NCBI RefSeq assembly: GCF_015832195.1
Contig: NW_024037374.1
Location: forward strand, 1,178,001-1,242,000
Direction of reading: 5' to 3'
DNA from: Motacilla alba alba
Taxonomy: Eukaryota > Chordata > Aves > Passeriformes > Motacillidae
DNA: 64,000 nucleotides
In this document: positions 34,295 to 46,317 of the stretch, in pieces
Layout: every line of letters begins with the position of its first letter
Numbering within the stretch: the stretch's first letter is position 1
The notes under the pieces: model-generated
Databases searched by the model: none
Told to the model about the DNA's origin: nothing
What the model saw: only the letters and a program-made list of their open reading frames with translations
Translations under genes and position numbers: made by a program

Positions 34295-34914
34295 TCTTCT
34301 TTAGATTTACGCACAGGCCAAATGGGGCTGTTGAAGGGTGAGTGGGTGTTGCTGACCACCCCTTGGCTCTCCAGCTCTCGGATCATCTTATGGATGGCAA
34401 TCACAGCATCTCCAGTGGTTCTATACTGTTGACGATGCACTGTGGAAGTAGCAATTGGTACCTGTTGCTCTTGTCCCTTCAGGAGTTCTACTGTAGATGG
34501 ATTCTCGGACAGTCCAGGCAAGGTGTTCAATTGCTGGAAACCCTCTGTCACTACAGCTGCTATCCCAAATGCCCACCTGAGTCCTTTTTGGTCTTTGAAA
34601 TACCCACTTTGGAGAGAATCTATGCCCAAAATACATGGAGCCCATGGGCCTGTCACAATAGGGTGTTTCTTCCACTCATTTCCAGTCAGGCTCACATCAG
34701 CTTCCACCAAAGTGAAATCCTGTGATCCCCCTGTCACACCAGCAATAGAAATGGATTCTGTCCCCACATGTCTTGATGGGATCAATGTGCACTGTGCACC
34801 AGTGTCAACCAAAGCTTTATACTCTTGTGGTTCTGATGTGCCAGGCCCACGAATCCACACAGTGCAGAAAACACGGTTTTCCCTAGCCTCTACCTGGCCA
34901 GAGGCAGGGCCCCT
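34285..34914 (-). pseudogene. pro: ERV3 protease and start of RT, arm B
   Basis: 191 codons open with LVDTGAQ intact and no stop after it, unlike arm A. It ends with the same frameshift before RT. As a domain the protease is readable from end to end, but it is not joined to an intact gag. Confidence 0.75.
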
Positions 34915-35838
34915 CTAAGCCTGGCTATCCTTCTTTCCCTGGGCATATGTCTTGGAGGTTCCTTCAAGGGGATCAGACATGTCATCATCATTATCATACC
35001 TGGTAGTTTGGCTACGGGCAACTGGAGCTGCTTCCCTTTTGGTTGAACTTCCTCTCTGAGCCCTGTCTTCCTTCCATTCACGCACCCGTTGGGCCAGAGC
35101 AGCAGCAGATTTTCCATCCCATCTCCTCATGTTTTTTCCACAATCACGCAGGAAGAACCACAGCTCAGCTCGTGGGGTGTACCTTCTCTCTCCATCTGGG
35201 AAACGTCTGCATTGGGTACCAGAACCTCTGATCTGTACTGCTGAGATTTGGAGAAGGTCTACCTAAATTTCTTCTTTGAGCTTTTTATGATTTTCCTCTA
35301 TCTGGTCCTCTAACTTCTGCAGACGTGTCTCCACGACTGTGATTCTGGCATGTGTTGGGCCATGTACAGCACCTGCATATGCTCACAGCTTCTTTGCCAT
35401 ATCAGGAATGGTCTCATCCCTGTCATCCCGCTGCATTATGGCTAAAGCAGAAGCATATTCATGTGGCCCAAGTCGTACAAGTTTTTGCCACATCACAGAC
35501 ATGCATGGTACCAAGTCTGGATTCCTAGTTGTTATGTCATCTAAGAAGATAATCTCTGCCACTGCCGTTTCTCTCAGGCGTTGGATCCCTTGTTCTATGG
35601 TCTTCCACTGGGTTTGTTGCATGTAGAGATCGTCTGCACACAGGTACCTTTGTGCACCACTATCCAAGACCTGTGCCCAGAGGCTGTGAGGGTCAGCCCC
35701 CCTCATCATTCCTTGGTTGATGACAGGATCATGTGACAGGGATCCCAAATGCGTCGCCTCAGTGCCGTCCAGAATTGTAGCCTCGCCTGCAGCATCCCAA
35801 AGACGAACTAGTCAGCTAATTATGGATTCATCAGGTCA
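34915..35838 (-). pseudogene. gag: ERV3 gag, C-terminal part, arm B
   Basis: Mirror of 8670-9593; open blocks 35383-35748 and 34915-35130 in the same frame with stops between them. Confidence 0.55.
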
Positions 35839-36933
35839 TCAGGTGTAATCCTTCCTTGGGCCACAGAGGTCCTTCAGGGAAAAGGACTCAGTATTGGCTT
35901 CTGATCTTGCGCCTGTTGCTCTGACTCCTGATTTTATGTCACGACGTGTTGAAGGTACTTCTCCTGCATCACAATCATCATCATCATCCACTGGTCGATC
36001 GGTCTCGTCTGTGCCATTTCCACTTCTAGTGCCAGTAGCAGCAGCCATTGGTTGAGGCTTATTGTCTGTTTTAGCTGCTGGCTTAGGCTCACTGTCTGGT
36101 TTGGCTGCTGGCTTTGAGCCTGGGGTGTTGGCTGTAGCCTGAGTGACTGGGATAGCTGCTGATTTATCTCCCTGGCACCCTGCCTCTGTCTGCTGCCCTA
36201 GAGTATCCAGCAGTGTGCGATAAGCATATGCCAGGGCCCAGCTCACTGCAATGATCTTTTTCTCCTCAGGGTCATCATGGTACTTCTCTTTCAGCTATTT
36301 CCCCACCTCAGCTGGGTTCTGAATTTGTTCATGGGGAAAGTCCCACACTATAGGGTCAGAGAATTCCTTCCGGATTTGGCCCATATCCTCCCATTTCCCA
36401 CCCCAAGCAGGATTTTACACGCCTGGGTCTACTCCTGGGTCAGGGGTCTCATCAGTCCTTCTAGAAATCTCAGCCCTCATTCTAGAGGAGCTGCTAACTG
36501 TATAGAGGAAGCTTACCAGATTAAACACCAGAAAGATGGTCTCTTTAACATTCAGAGGAAACTGAACATTCTCCAATTATGATGTGACAGATTCAGAGGA
36601 GAAGAAGGAAAGCAAAGGCTGAAAAGCCTCATCCCCTGCTCCTCCTTTAACAAACTGGATACATAACCATAGCCATGAACCATTCATACCTGGAACAGAC
36701 CCCAGCATGTTTATAAACTTCTTACAAATCATTACCACCAAGCCCAGCAGGATAGCTATTCTGGTCACTGCCCCTCTGCTGTAAAAACTACGTATTAGGG
36801 ACAATACCAGAACTATTTCTGGATAAGAAAATAAACCTAGGGACCATAGAGGTATTAAGATCTCAAAAAACCCTAGGGACCAGAAATGCATGCAAGCCCT
36901 CACCCCAAGAGACATTATGAATTCAAAAACCAT
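35839..36933 (-). pseudogene. gag: ERV3 gag, N-terminal part, arm B
   Basis: Mirror of 7575-8669, but interrupted by a stop near 36577 and others to about 36250. Between about 36395 and 36590 it differs from arm A at about one base in ten, against about one in fifty just inside (36260-36395). The hydrophobic N-terminal stretches are conserved. Confidence 0.65.
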
Positions 36934-37014
36934 GCCTATTAACTACTATATAACAACACAGAGTAATGGCAACCAAAATGCACTCAAAACAGGGTTTTTT
37001 CCACTCTCTCTCGT

Positions 37015-37032
37015 GCACCACGTTGGGCACCA
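37015..37032 (-). other. ERV3 primer-binding site, arm B
   Basis: Exact mirror of 7475-7492. Confidence 0.65.
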
Positions 37033-37037
37033 AATTT

Positions 37038-37760
37038 TGTCCTGGTTTAGGGCAAATTTGGGAGAAAACCTCCAAAAGGAGGCCCCTCCAGAAAGCAAAC
37101 CCACACAGCCCCTCCCTCCAGCTGGTTTGGGAAGGATTCCTCGGAGAGAAGTGGAAAGAACCTGTTTATTTAACAGGCACAGCACCCCCAGCACACAGAA
37201 TGAACAATACCAGATGATAACACTCCTTCACCACTCTGAAAAGGATGACAAATTCAGAAAGCCTCTCTTGGGGGGTGGTTGCTCTGTTGTCAGTCCCTCC
37301 GGCGCTGGAGATGGCTGCTACAAGCCACGAGTTGCAAGCTCTCGGTGTTTCCAGGTCCCAGTCCAGAGCAGGTTCAAGTAGTTCCAAAAAGGGGAGGAAA
37401 AAAAAAGGGAAAAAGGAAAAAGGAAAAAAAGGAAAAAGAAAAAAAACAGTCCAGGGAAAAAAAAAATTGGACTGCTTAGCTAAACTAGCTAATGAGCAGA
37501 AGCAAAAGCAAAAGCAAGAGCGAAGCAGGAGCAAGCAGAAGCCAGACCAAGAGCAAAGCAAAAAGCCCAGCAAAAAGCAAAAGCCGCACTATGTACTCCC
37601 TGTCTCTGTGTCCCGCCAGCCGTGGGGGAGCGGGCTGATAACAAAACCCAAAACAAAACATTCACTCTTCAGAGCCAGTCTTGAAGGCACAGAACATAAT
37701 ATCCAGCGTAAACAGAACACACAAATGGGGATACAAGCATCATAACGTCACCCTATGACA
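37038..37760 (-). repeat. ERV3 5' LTR, arm B
   Basis: Mirror of 6747-7470, with the A/G-rich complement of the T/C tract near 37388-37470. Confidence 0.8.
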
Positions 37761-38929
37761 GACAGATCGGCAGTATCACTGTGGACCACTGGTTCAATGT
37801 GGCCCCAATGTGCCAAAACAGATTTTGGTTCCATGAGGTTCCACACAATCACAATGGACCCTTTGTTCCAGGAGCTTGCTCAGTGTCACAGATGATTCCT
37901 TGGTTCTGAAAGGTCTTGCCATCACCAAATCTCTTAAATATCAGCATAAGCCTCCTCAATACTAATTTGCTCTTTAAGAGGGTATCATTTATTCAGCCCT
38001 GATATCCAGCAGGAGATAACTCCTAACCTGTATGTGGACATGTAATTCTACCAGTGTGTTTCTTATATACAGTCACTAAATGTGTATTACCATTTACCCG
38101 TTACCATAAAACTCACCCCAAGTTCCCAGATTCAGTCCTTCCTTTTTCTATCACTGCATTCTTGAGCCAGGTGTCTTCTTCTGGTCTTCCAACCATCCTT
38201 GCTGGAAAAGCAGCCCTGCATGCCTTGTTCCTTTGCTAGAAGGTCACAGGCACAGAAAAAATTGAATTAACCCTTTTGGTATCAAGCCCAAGGCTTTGTG
38301 TGGGCAGGCAGAGGCAGGCAGGAGGCAGAGCTGTCAGCAAAGGAAGGGGCCAGCCAGGTGGGGCAGCCGGGGCATGACGACAGCCTGCAGGGACAGAGGC
38401 GCAGGGCAGGGACACCGTGGCACAGCCTGGGCTGCACAGGGCACAGGGATGGGCAGCAGCTGCAGGGCCCTGCCAGAGCCAACTTGGGCAGCACTTGGGC
38501 CATGGCTGCTGGCCCTGGGCCTGAGGCCACGAGGGGACAAGTGACCCTTGCAGCCCTGGGGCCTCATTGCCTCCTTGTCCCTGCTCAGCAGCCTGGCAGG
38601 GGCCGCCCCATGCTCCTGCCCTTGGCATTGCCCATCCCCACATGCCAGTGCCCATGCCAGGAAGAGCCCTGAGCAAGGAGGGAGGGACAGGATCTGCCTT
38701 GCCAGGGGCTGGGGCTCAGGCCTTGGCCCTTTGCATTCCTGAAACACATCCAGCTTTGCTCAGCACCAGAGACACCTTTGCCTTGCTTGTCCCCAGCTGT
38801 CATCACTGCCTCCAGTGTTCTGCTCTGACTGGAGCCTGGGGACACTTTCTCAGTTGTGTCCCTGACAGGGATGTCTTCTGAGTACAAAAAACTTCAGTGT
38901 TTCTATGTAGCTGAGTTCTTGAGGGATTT
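37761..38929. other. Minisatellite scrap and gene-free segment, arm B
   Basis: 37761-37920 mirrors the 6600-6746 minisatellite block. 37920-38929 mirrors 5590-6600, GC-rich in its inner part, with no gene recognised. Confidence 0.5.
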
Positions 38930-39345
38930 GTGTTATCACTGAGGGGGTTGTGACATCACAGAGCTGGCTGTGATGTCACTGAGTAGGGTGTGAGGCCATA
39001 GAGCAGACACTGCCATCATAGAGGGCGGCTCTGTGGCATCAGAGAATGGGTTGTGACATCACCGGGTGGCTGTGTAACATCATAGAGCATGCTGTGACAT
39101 CAAAGAAGAGACAGTCACATCACATGCTGACTTTGTGCCATCACAGAGTCTTCTGTGACATCACAGAGCAGCTGTATGACATCATCCAGTGACATCTCAG
39201 AGTTGGCTCTGTGACATCACATGGGCTGTGTGATATCATAGGTGGCTGTGTAACATCATAAGAGGTTGTAGGACATCACAGGGGGTGTCTGACATCATAA
39301 GAAGACTGTGTGACATCACAAAGGCTGTCTGAAGTCACTGGAGAG
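38930..39345. repeat. TGACATCA array, arm B
   Basis: Mirror of 5165-5590, seen as TGTGACATCACAG units. Confidence 0.75.
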
Positions 39346-39869
39346 GTCACTCTGCTCTGGCCCCCCCTCACAGTTCCCCCCAGAGAAGTCCAACGCTACT
39401 AGTGCACAGAGGGGTCCCCTGTTCCCTCGGGTTCCCCCACCCCAGGTGCTGCAGCCTCCCCCAGAGGATGTTCCACCGGATCCACCCCAGAGCCTGACAC
39501 AGGGACACAGGGCTGGGGCTGTGGGGGGTGGGACAGGGGGACAGGCAGCCCCGGAAGCGTCTCCGTGTCCCCCAGGGCCAGAGCCTGGGCCAGGGCTCTT
39601 TCACCCTCTTACAAACCAGGGCTTGAGATCGCTGAAAAAATCCCCAGCAAGGGATCAGCAAAAACCAGATTTAATATTCAGTGAAAGCACCTCAAAGTTC
39701 CTTGGGCACAGTCACTCTGCTCCTGAATGTACACTTCAGGCACACCAAGGAAACAAAGCAACAACAAAACCAAACAAAATCCAGGCAGTCAAACCAGAAA
39801 TGAACCAAGAACTGTCCCCGTGTGTGTGTGTGACCAGAGGACAGTGAGGGCAAGAATAAAAGGAACATG
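39345..39869. other. Gene-free segment, arm B
   Basis: Mirror of 4640-5164. A TG run near 39820 marks the counterpart of the CA run. Confidence 0.45.
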
Positions 39870-40135
39870 GCCTAAAAGCTTAAAAGAGCTCAAAATTAAC
39901 AAGACTTAAATTATACTTCAACCTTAACTGATACCTTAAATATCTCAGTTTAGCAAAAGTACAGCACTTAACAATATTTAACCTTACTGACAACATATGA
40001 CTTAATGATTTAATAGTGTAATAACACTGAACAATATTCAACTTAGCCTATATCCTATTAAACTTAACTTCACAAAAGAAGAACTCTTAACACCATTTAA
40101 CTTAACCTACTCCTCATGATGTAACCTTATCTACA
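39870..40135. repeat. AT-rich degenerate tandem repeat, arm B
   Basis: Mirror of 4370-4640, with TTTAACCT and AACAATATT elements. Confidence 0.6.
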
Positions 40136-40798
40136 GACCTGAGAGACTCAGCTATCCAAGGCACTCAAGCCCCTCAGAGAGCAGCATTTCTGCCCCATTT
40201 CCCCAGCACAGGCACTCCTGTGTGCACACAGACACAAAGAGTCAGTGCAAGGCACCTGTGAGAAATTCCCCTGAGGGCAGCGAAATGCTCCCTGTGGATG
40301 CTTTGGAATCTCCCCAGCAGGTGAAGGGTTGAGCCTGGAGGAGTGGGGGGATCGGCCCAGGCTCTGTCGCTGTTCAGGGATCCCCCCCGAGTGCAGCAAA
40401 CGGGAGAGTTCCCGGCTGGGAGAGGCCCCACTCAGAGGGAGTCGCTGGCCCAGGAGAGCTCCAAGGGGCTCCTTTTGCAGCGCTGTTTGTAGGGCCCCAA
40501 GAGAGGGGCTTCAGTCCCAGCAATGGCTCATCCTGGCCACACTCGGCATCAACAGCTTTCTTTGGCAGTGTGAGAACAGGGATGTTGTGCCACTGAGGGA
40601 ACAAAAGCAGTTCCCAGGGCTGCTCCTGCAGAAAGCAGGAGCTCCTTGGGTAGCAGCAGTGCCTGGGGCAGCCAGTGTTTGTGATGAGCTGCAGAGGAGC
40701 TGAGCCCAGGGGCTGCTGGCCAAGGCCGAGGCCCAAGGAGCATTTCTCAGCTGGCAGGGCGGCCTGAGAAGGGGAGGGGGGAATGCAGCAGCACAGGG
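40135..40798. other. GC-rich gene-free segment, arm B
   Basis: Mirror of 3716-4370; no gene recognised. Confidence 0.5.
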
Positions 40799-41440
40799 CC
40801 CATGGAACCAAGGGAGCATTGTGACACTGTGGGGCCCTGTGAGACCAAGGGACCATTGTGACACTGTGGGGCCCTGTGAGACCAAGGGGCCATTGTGACA
40901 CTGTGGGGCCCTGTGAGACCAAGGGGCCATTGTGACACTGTGGGGCCTCATGGAATCATTGAGAGCACAGTGACATTGCTGGGCCTCATGGAACCAGAGG
41001 GACCATTATGACACTTTGGGGTGTCATGGGATGACGGGGCCATTGTGATACTGTGAGGCCTCATGGAACCAGTGAGACCATTGTGACCCTGGGGGTCCCC
41101 ACAGAACCAAGAGGACCATTGCGATACTGTGGGGCCTGGTGAAACCAAGAAGACCTTGGGACACTGCAGGGCTGCATGGAACCAAACGTCCATTGTGATA
41201 TTGCAGGGCCTCGTGTCATCAGGGGTCCATTGTGACACTGGGCAACCAAAGGAGACCATTGTGGCACTGCAAGGCATCATGGAATCATTGGGACCATTGT
41301 GACACTGCAGGGTCTTATGAAACCTAGAAGCCATTGTGACACTCTGGGACCCCATTGAACCAAGGGTCCATTGTGACACTGCAGGTCTTCTTGTAATCAA
41401 GGCACCATTGTGACACTTCAGGGCCCCATAAAACCAAGGG
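40799..41440. repeat. 37 bp minisatellite, arm B
   Basis: Mirror of 2850-3715 but ~223 bp shorter, close to six units. The homogeneous units are next to 40800, as in arm A. Confidence 0.85.
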
Positions 41441-42010
41441 AACACAGAACAGGTCTGGCTGGTTTGGCCTCCCCGTGAATGCCTGACTGGTCCAACTGAC
41501 CTTGGCATGTTGAGGGTCTCTTCTCATCTGCTGCTGAAATTCTGGGGCTCCATGCTTTCCTTCCTGTGAAAAAGAACTCTCCTTCTCCTCCAGGCACCCA
41601 TGGTCAGAATTGGGATTTCACCTCCCAATTTCTTTACATGCAAGGATTGTTCCAATAGGAATATTGCCAGGACAAGTCAGGCTGGCAGTGGTTTAACAAG
41701 GGTCATTTCCCATCTGTCTCCAAAACATTGGGGAAGACTCCATGCTTTTCCCTCCTATGGGAAAGAACAGTCCTGCTTCTCCAGGCGCCCATGGGTGAGA
41801 TTGGGATTCCACCTCCAAAATTCCTTAAATGGAAAGACTGCTCCCAGACAAAATCTGCCACTGCTGACAAGTCTGGCTGGCCTTGGCCTAGTGAGGCTCT
41901 CACCTGCCTTCCAAACACTGGGGCTCCATGCTTTCCTTCCTATGGAAAAGAACTGTCCTTCTCGGCCAGGTGCCCATGGCCACAATTGGGGTTCCACCTC
42001 CAACATTGCC
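41440..42010. repeat. ~187 bp tandem repeat, arm B
   Basis: Mirror of 2281-2850, about three diverged units. Confidence 0.7.
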
Positions 42011-42846
42011 TACTGTGAGAGACTGGAGCAGATTGTTGGCTGGAAACATTTCATGTGTGAGGGAGGAAGGGGCAGGTCCAGCCTTGCCCTGCCCTGGAAC
42101 CCCAGTGTTATGTTTGCCTAATTATCCAATCACAAATAAAAACCAAACAGAATTAAATGTAGTAGCAATTTTGATGAAGTAGTTTAGAACAGATAAAATT
42201 GAATACACTCAAAATATTGACAATATAATTTGGTTAAAATGAGGAATAATCTAGTTCTGATAATAACGCATAAGTAAGAAAATTAGCACGGGGTATGGAG
42301 TGCAAGGGCTTTGGGACCCCTGCCACCTCACGTACAAGGTCATCAAGTTACAATTCCCCTTTTTATGCTGTGTGCCATCACCGTCTCCTCCCATTTTCGA
42401 TTCGTCACATTCCTATTTCCACCCTCATCATCATCTTCATCACGCATGAGCCACCATCCCTTTTAGGTGGTCGCAGCACTCTTTGGGGGTGGTCTGAGGA
42501 AGGCTTCTCCTCTTCCTCAGGTGTCCTTTGTTTCACCTTTGGATTACACATGTGCACCATGCTGGTATAGTATGAGCCAAAACTAACATTATATGAGCCA
42601 ATGCCATGTTCTAACATTAAAGCAATAAATCTCATCAAATTAACATGTTCCTGATTTCCACCCAAGTTTTCACCCTCTTTCAGATAAATTTAGTAACAGT
42701 TATTTTTACTCCTTTCTGTTCTGAACATCTGCAGGAGAAAGGGGGGGAAGGACCCCTCCCCTCCCTTCTTCCTGGCATTTCACTTTTTAACCATTTTGGT
42801 ATTGCCAAATAATAATTACTGTATCAATACTGATTACTGTTTCAAT
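42010..42846. other. Outer block of arm B, no gene seen
   Basis: Mirror of 1463-2280. It ends where homology with arm A stops. Confidence 0.5.
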
Positions 42847-42879
42847 TTTGTCAGCACGAATCACACCTAATTATCACAA

Positions 42880-43082
42880 TTAGATAGTAGGAAAAAGCTT
42901 TTACTGGAAAAGTGATAAAGTACTGGAATTGTCTGCCCTGGGAGGTGGGGGAGTCACCATCCCTGGATGTGTTTACAAAAAGACTGGATATAGTACTGAG
43001 TGCCATGGTCTAGTTGAGATGGTGTTAGGGCATGCGTAGGACTTGATGATCTCAAAAGTCTCTTCCAGCCTTGTGATTCTGT
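42880..43082 (+). mobile_element. CR1 LINE 3' end
   Basis: Matches the known 3' region of bird CR1 elements: CTGGGAGGTGGGGGAGTCACC, then CCATGGTCTAGTTGA, GGACTTGATGATCTC and a terminal GATTCTGTG. It is 5'-truncated, as CR1 copies usually are. It lies just outside the palindrome and has no counterpart in arm A within this window. Confidence 0.9.
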
Positions 43083-43605
43083 GCTTGTGTGACACCACAG
43101 ACCAGGTTGTGACACCATACAGTAGGCTATGACATCGCTGGTTTACTATGTGACATCACAGAGCAGGCTGTGACATCACAGTGTGGCAGTATGACATGAC
43201 AGAGCAAGCTGTGAGGTCACAGAGTGTACTGTGACATTACAGGGTGGCTGTGTTACATCACGGAAGGTGTTGTGACATTGCAGGGTGGTTCAGTGAGCCC
43301 ACAGAGGTGCTGTTTGACATGCTAAGTGAGATTTGACATCAGGATGTGACATCACAGAGCAGGCTGTGACATCCATTGGCTGGTTGTGTGACATGATAGA
43401 ACAGGTTGTGATGTCACAAAGTGGGCTGTGACATCCCAGGAGGGCTGTGTGACATCACAGAACAGGCTGTGAGGCCACAGAGAAGACTCTGGCATCGTAG
43501 ATAAGGGCTCTGTGCCATCCCAGAGAAGCTGTGTGATGTCACAGAGAAGGCTGAGACATGACAGAGTGGGTTGTGACATCACAGAGCTGCCTGTGAAATC
43601 CCAGA
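43083..43605. repeat. Second TGACATCA array
   Basis: Irregular units of TGTGACATCACAGAGCAGGC type starting directly at the CR1 end. Same repeat family as 5165-5590 but a separate array outside the palindrome. Confidence 0.75.
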
Positions 43606-43879
43606 GTGTGGGAGGACAGATTGTCAAGAGAACAGAGATAGTGCTGCAGGCTATCTTGCTCCTGATAAATTGCAGCTGGACTAATTCCCAAAGAGTGGGA
43701 AAAGCCTTGCCCTTAATAGGATGTGTTTTATAAAGAGTGGGTTTATAAAGGAGTGGGTTAGCTGGCCGAGAATCAACTGCAGTCTGCAGGCTGTGCTGTG
43801 GGGAAAAAGAGCTGAGCAGTTGTGTGAGGGGCAGCAAAGGGAAGATGTCGTGTGAGGGAGAGACAGGCTCATGTGGTTG
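43606..43879. other. No gene recognised
   Basis: Left flank of ERV2. It shows no similarity to the start of copy C on the other side of ERV2. Confidence 0.45.
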
Positions 43880-44254
43880 TGTGTCGGATCGGCAGGAGAA
43901 ATGCGGCACGCAATATGAGTGATCAGCAAGTCTCAAACTTTATTGATAGGCACACATATTTATATTGGTGTTAATGAGACTAATACATATTGCAAAAGGC
44001 AAGCTCATTATTGGTTAGTTACTTATCAGCCAGCTACACCTACTTTTGCATTCTTGTACTCATACTGTTACAGCTTTTCTGCTCTTCTTCATATTTCTGA
44101 CCAAAGATCTTCCCCGTTATCCTGTTGTTGCCCCAAGGGCACAGTGTCCTTGCCTTATACGGAAACTGACTCCTATACTTGTCTCCTTGTTTAACCAACG
44201 GTATTATGTCTATGTGACCTTTCTCAGCAAGCCAACTGTCCCCAAAATCCTCCA
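43880..44254 (-). repeat. ERV2 3' LTR
   Basis: 375 bp. On the minus strand it begins TGGAGGATTTT and ends in ACA; AATAAAG lies near the end of U3/R. A purine-rich stretch just upstream (minus strand) is the likely polypurine tract. env runs into its first part. Confidence 0.85.
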
Positions 44255-45507
44255 CACTTCCCATGTTCTTCTGTTGAAGAAGCATGGCCTGATTAAATGC
44301 AGCAGATATCATCCTCTGCACCATGTTCTGTAAGCACATGCAAAAACAAGGCAAAATTAACACTACTAACAAAGCTATAATGCCCACAATAATGGTAACC
44401 TTGACAATAGAGCCTCTGCAACTCAGTGAGCTGGGACTGGATGGACTGCGAATGATCAGAGAGGTTCATGCAACACATGCCCTCGAATTCTTCACAGCCA
44501 TGGCTTTGTGCAAGTAAAAGGAAGTCAATTGCAGCTCTCTTTTGAAGCGTTGCATGGCGAATAGAATCAATATCAAGCAAAAGGCTAGAAAGTGCCAAAG
44601 AGGTGGCATTGGTTTGTTTAGCAAGCCAGCATCCTAACTTATTCAAAATGGCATGGGCACCTGCTGCCAATACTCCTGGAGTCAAAAAAGATGCTGCCAC
44701 TATGGACCCTGGGGACCAAAATTTTACATCGTCTCTGCAGTCAGCACTAAATGCATGAGCCATTCTTTTATTCCGGTGACAGTGGCGGCTCATGTTTAAG
44801 ATCATGGACATATTGGGTGTGAGTAGAGACAGCTGTCCAATTGTACATGGCCCTCCGCTCAGCATTGATGGGACACAGGGCCAAGCACGGTGCCCACATA
44901 TTAAAAAGTAACCTGCTGGTAATTGAATAGGGTCATTTGATGAAATTGACACCTAATCTGTGGTATAATTGCACCAGGCTGTTGCATTACGGTAGACAGC
45001 CATGCTGGAAGTTACAATAGTAGAATGGTTCTTGGCTGGCAGCTGACTCCTATGGCTAAATTTCAGGCATTCATCTGCCATCACTGAGCCTAACAGCTCC
45101 AATTCTTGGAGTTCCTGTGGTGCTATGGGAAAATGAGAAATCCATTGGTCCCAGTTATCTATACTGTCCATGGCGTCATTGGTCCTGCAGGTGGGTATTC
45201 TTGACGGGCATGGCCAGGGATCTGCTGGTAGCCCAATCAAACAGGTTGTAAATGGATTACCGGGAGAAGATAATGACAGGCAAATAGCCTCCTGGTTGGT
45301 TAAATTTGCCAGGGTGACCTAAATATTAGTCTTGGGCTGAGGTGGGGCCCATGCTTGATGAGTTCCCACTCCTCCGGCAATGTCTGGGCTGTCTATTAAG
45401 AGGGCAAAGATTAGTAAAGCAGCGGTATAAGTCTGCCACATCACCCTGATCTTCCCAGGTGCTGCTTTGAACCACCCAGACATTTGGGAAATTACCATGT
45501 TTATCAC
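44255..45507 (-). pseudogene. env: ERV2 envelope, broken
   Basis: A hydrophobic signal-like segment near 45420-45455 begins it. Two in-frame TAG codons (45319-45321 and 44953-44955) interrupt the surface subunit. The transmembrane subunit follows with CEEFEGMCC (C-x6-CC) near 44480. A frameshift near 44390 separates the ectodomain from the membrane anchor (44387 leftwards). The SPGS before the hydrophobic segment lacks the basic residues seen in ERV1. The anchor frame continues over the polypurine tract into the LTR to a stop at 44040. It cannot produce an intact glycoprotein. Confidence 0.85.
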
Positions 45508-45742
45508 AAACCATTAAGAATGTCTCTCCTTTTCCCATTTTCTTCCCTGATCTGCCCAGGTGTAATCTTTTTAGGCCTCTTAGACAATTGTCCCACGCTT
45601 GGTTGGGATCTTGATCTCCTGGAATCTGACCTATTACATCTGACTGTGAAAGGGGAATACCCCACCCACACTTAGACTGTAAGATATACGATTGAGATTG
45701 CCCTAAAGCGCGTTTGACTGAGTGTTGGGTTTCCCACCTAAA

Positions 45743-46250
45743 TTATGCAACGATTTTCTGTTCTGGGGATTCGTACAACTGTAACCCTTGGCGGCCAGGT
45801 AACCCTGTAAAGGCCTGGAGCTCTGTCTGCCAGGAATTCCGCTGCCAATAAAATGCACAGCTTCTGCCCCACAGCTCAGGTAATTGGGACTGATGCACCC
45901 ACTTAGTTTGCTGACAACCCCCGCAAAAAAAACAATATCCATGCAGCACACTGTCTATTATGACACTTAATACAAGCTAAATCCTTAAGCCCTCTAAAAT
46001 GAAATGTAGAAAGCGCCAGAAGCAGGCTTAGTATATTATCTAGAGATTTGTACCGGTCAACTTCTCGGTCAATGGCAAAGCTACACTGTCCTTTCAGCTT
46101 AAGAAGTATTGGTCGAAGGGTGATCAACAGCTTTGTCTCCACTCGCCGGCGGTCTTCCACGCTCAGTTGACTGAGGTCCGGCTCCATCCAACACAGCTGC
46201 TCGGGTCCATTTAGCAGGTACCCACAAGGATCCTGTAGGGGTAGAAACAC
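45743..46250 (-). pseudogene. Unassigned frame between pol and env of ERV2
   Basis: A 115-codon frame (46250-45903) starts just after pol and overlaps a second frame (45949-45743). A run of eight A/T near 45925-45933 may be the frameshift that splits one longer frame. The first frame has a basic DRRR stretch, a leucine-rich middle and a C-x2-C (CIKC); the second has CGGC, so a zinc-binding domain is conceivable. I do not recognise it: it could be the true 5' part of env, a Rec-like regulatory frame, or an accessory gene. Confidence 0.45.
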
Positions 46251-46317
46251 AAAGATATCTGCGGCCCTAATATAATACCTTAGCAGGACCTTGCCATTGC
46301 CCTGTCCTGGGATCTCT

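Larger units (their letters stand above)
28388..37760 (-). mobile_element. ERV3 composite element, arm B
   Basis: Mirror of 6747-16118 with the same mosaic order, so the composite formed before the duplication. Several stops are shared with arm A (the TGA pair in gag, a TAG in RT, the integrase stops) and some are private to one arm. Confidence 0.8.
22747..42846 (-). repeat. Arm B of large inverted duplication
   Basis: Reverse complement of arm A with every block in mirrored order. Homology ends near 42846 at ACAGTAAT; beyond it arm A has the ERV1 LTR while arm B runs into a CR1 end. Differences include indels in the receptor, a minisatellite ~223 bp shorter, and a ~10% divergent patch in gag. 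Confidence 0.9.

Noticed and set aside
43352..43936. 194-codon minus-strand frame
   Set aside because: It is mostly a translation of the TGACATCA array.
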